A program made the position numbers and the translations under genes. Shown here piece by piece: positions 62,943-64,000 of a stretch of DNA of 64,000 bases. Below the pieces are notes generated by a model. It searched no databases and was not told the DNA's origin. It was given only the letters and a program-made list of their open reading frames with translations. Source of the DNA: JAWVFK01 sp033856175 (GTDB lineage: Bacteria; Actinomycetota; Thermoleophilia; Solirubrobacterales; 70-9); NCBI GenBank assembly GCA_033856175.1, contig JAWVFK010000014.1, forward strand, positions 62,001-126,000, written 5' to 3'. Position 1 is the stretch's first letter. Each line of letters starts with the position of its first letter.

Positions 62943-64000
62943 GCGAGCAGATCCCGCTCGCCCGGCCGGAACTCGGCGAGCGCGAGGAGGCGCTGGTGCT
63001 CGAAGCGATCCGCTCCGGCCGGCTCTCGATCGGCCCGCTGACCGAACGCTTCGAGCGCGACTTCGCGGCCTGGATCGGCGTCGAGGAGGCGGTCGCCGTC
63101 TCGAGCGGAACCGCGGCGCTGCATCTGGGGGTCCGCGCGGTCGGCTGGGGCTCCGGCGATGCCGTTCTCACCAGCCCCCTGAGCTTCGTCGCCTCGGCGA
63201 ACTGCCTGCTCTACGAGGGCGCCGAGCCGCGCTTCTGCGACATCGACCCGGTCACGCTCAACATCGACCCCGAAGCCGCGGCGGCGGCAATCGACGGTGC
63301 GGCCGGCCTGCTGCCGGTCCACATCTTCGGCTACCCGGCTGACACGCTCGCGCTCGAGGCCCTCGCCGGCGGCCGCGGGATCCCGATCCTCGAGGACGCC
63401 TGCCAGGCGATCGGAGCCATCCACGCCGACGGCCGTTACGTCGGCTCGCGCGGCAACCCGACCGCCTTCGCCTTCTACGCCAACAAGCAGCTGACGACGG
63501 CGGAGGGGGGCATGCTGGTCACGGCCGCCGGCGCGGCGGCCCAGGCGGCCCGCAGCGAGCGCAACCAGGGGCGCTCGCCGAGCATGGAGGTCATGGAGCA
63601 CGTTCGCCTCGGCTTCAACTACCGGATCAACGAGCTCGAGGCGGCGCTCGGCGTGGCCCAGCTCGAGCGGATCGACGACACCCTGGTCAGGCGAGCCGCG
63701 GTCGCCGCTGCCTACCAGCAGCGCCTGGCGGAGGTCGAGGGCCTGACCCTGCCCTGCCCGGACCGTGGCGGCGAGCGCCGCAGCTGGTTCGTCTACGTCG
63801 TCCAGCTGCCCGAGGACGCCGACCGCGAGGCGGTCATCGCCGGGCTAGCCGCCGCCGGCATCGCAGCAAAGCCGTACCTGCCGTGCATCCACCTGCAGCC
63901 GTACTACCGCGAGCGCTTCGGCTTCCGCGGCGGCGAGTTCCCGGTCGCCGAGTCGGTCGCCGCTCGCTCGCTGGCGCTGCCGTTCTTCACCGCGATGACC
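62939..64000 (+). CDS. DegT/DnrJ/EryC1-type sugar aminotransferase (3' truncated by window edge)
   Basis: PLP aminotransferase for nucleotide-sugar amination. 354 residues are present and the frame is open to base 64000, so the C-terminus is outside the window. Signatures: ALVLEAIRSGRLSIGPLTER, VAVSSGTAALHLGVRAVGWG, PVHIFGYPAD, ILEDACQAIGA, and the PLP Lys in FAFYANKQLTTAEGGMLVT. The tail reads KPYLPCIHLQPYYRERFGF. GTG 62939 overlaps the cimA stop by 4 bp, an odd pairing of an amino-acid and a polysaccharide gene. The sugar transferase at the other end of the window would fit a surface-glycan role. Confidence 0.9.

Overview
The window is a 64 kb stretch of very GC-rich bacterial chromosome (about 70% G+C by eye). 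Genes are packed tightly, many start with GTG or TTG, and many neighbours overlap by 4 bp (GTGA or ATGA). The proteins suggest an actinobacterium, most likely a deep-branching Thermoleophilia/Solirubrobacterales type. Pointers are a class E sortase, an Rpf-like transglycosylase, tandem DUF4389 proteins, a HDOD-LuxR fusion and a menaquinone pathway. That placement is inference from family resemblance, not a search. No rRNA, tRNA, CRISPR array, transposase or prophage was seen.

Layout. 1-5.7 kb: the tail of a polysaccharide-initiating sugar transferase, a small wHTH regulator with a coiled-coil protein, sortase E, argG with a coupled 48-aa membrane protein, an Rpf-like cell-wall lytic protein and an EAL phosphodiesterase. 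5.7-16.8 kb: dnaE, a Cys-rich unknown, endonuclease IV, gltX, a HDOD-LuxR protein, an orphan response regulator with Glu in place of the phospho-acceptor Asp, a CymR-like Rrf2 regulator, a lipoprotein and cysK-cysE. 16.9-26.4 kb: pcrA-folD, membrane proteins, a GMC oxidoreductase whose homology runs upstream of its first usable start, and gatCAB. 26.4-34.1 kb: zinc-ribbon membrane protein, NDH-2, a DUF2304-GT2 glycosyltransferase, two paralogous GT39-like membrane glycosyltransferases and a UDP-sulfoquinovose synthase. This is the only repeat-rich part of the window. 34.2-44.9 kb: ilvBN, then menF, menDCAB (opposite strand), menE, then ilvC. 44.9-51.5 kb: cupin, tandem DUF4389 proteins, a class V aminotransferase with serA, a quinone-reductase-like MDR and an RTX-type secreted protein. 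51.5-64 kb: leucine/isoleucine synthesis (a leucine-rich leader peptide, leuA, a lipoprotein, an XRE-cupin regulator coupled to leuC-leuD, methyltransferase, amino-acid dehydrogenase, leuB, ilvE, cimA) and the start of a DegT-type sugar aminotransferase.

The genes form a few coherent systems. Branched-chain amino-acid synthesis is nearly complete (ilvBN, ilvC, leuA, leuCD, leuB, ilvE, cimA; ilvD and ilvA are not in the window), and cimA suggests isoleucine can be made through citramalate. The menaquinone genes menF, D, C, A, B and E would supply quinone to the NDH-2 encoded about 10 kb away. GatCAB with a single GltX fits indirect charging of Gln-tRNA and/or Asn-tRNA.

The most novel signal is a dispersed intergenic element present four times between 26.4 and 31.3 kb. 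Each copy carries a 51-nt hairpin, and the divergent copy differs by compensatory changes on both arms at several stem positions. This points to a conserved structured RNA or DNA element that I do not recognise. Other points of interest are the leucine attenuator-like leader of leuA, and the XRE-cupin regulator with a TTGTACGT/ACGTACAA palindrome at its start, translationally coupled to leuCD.
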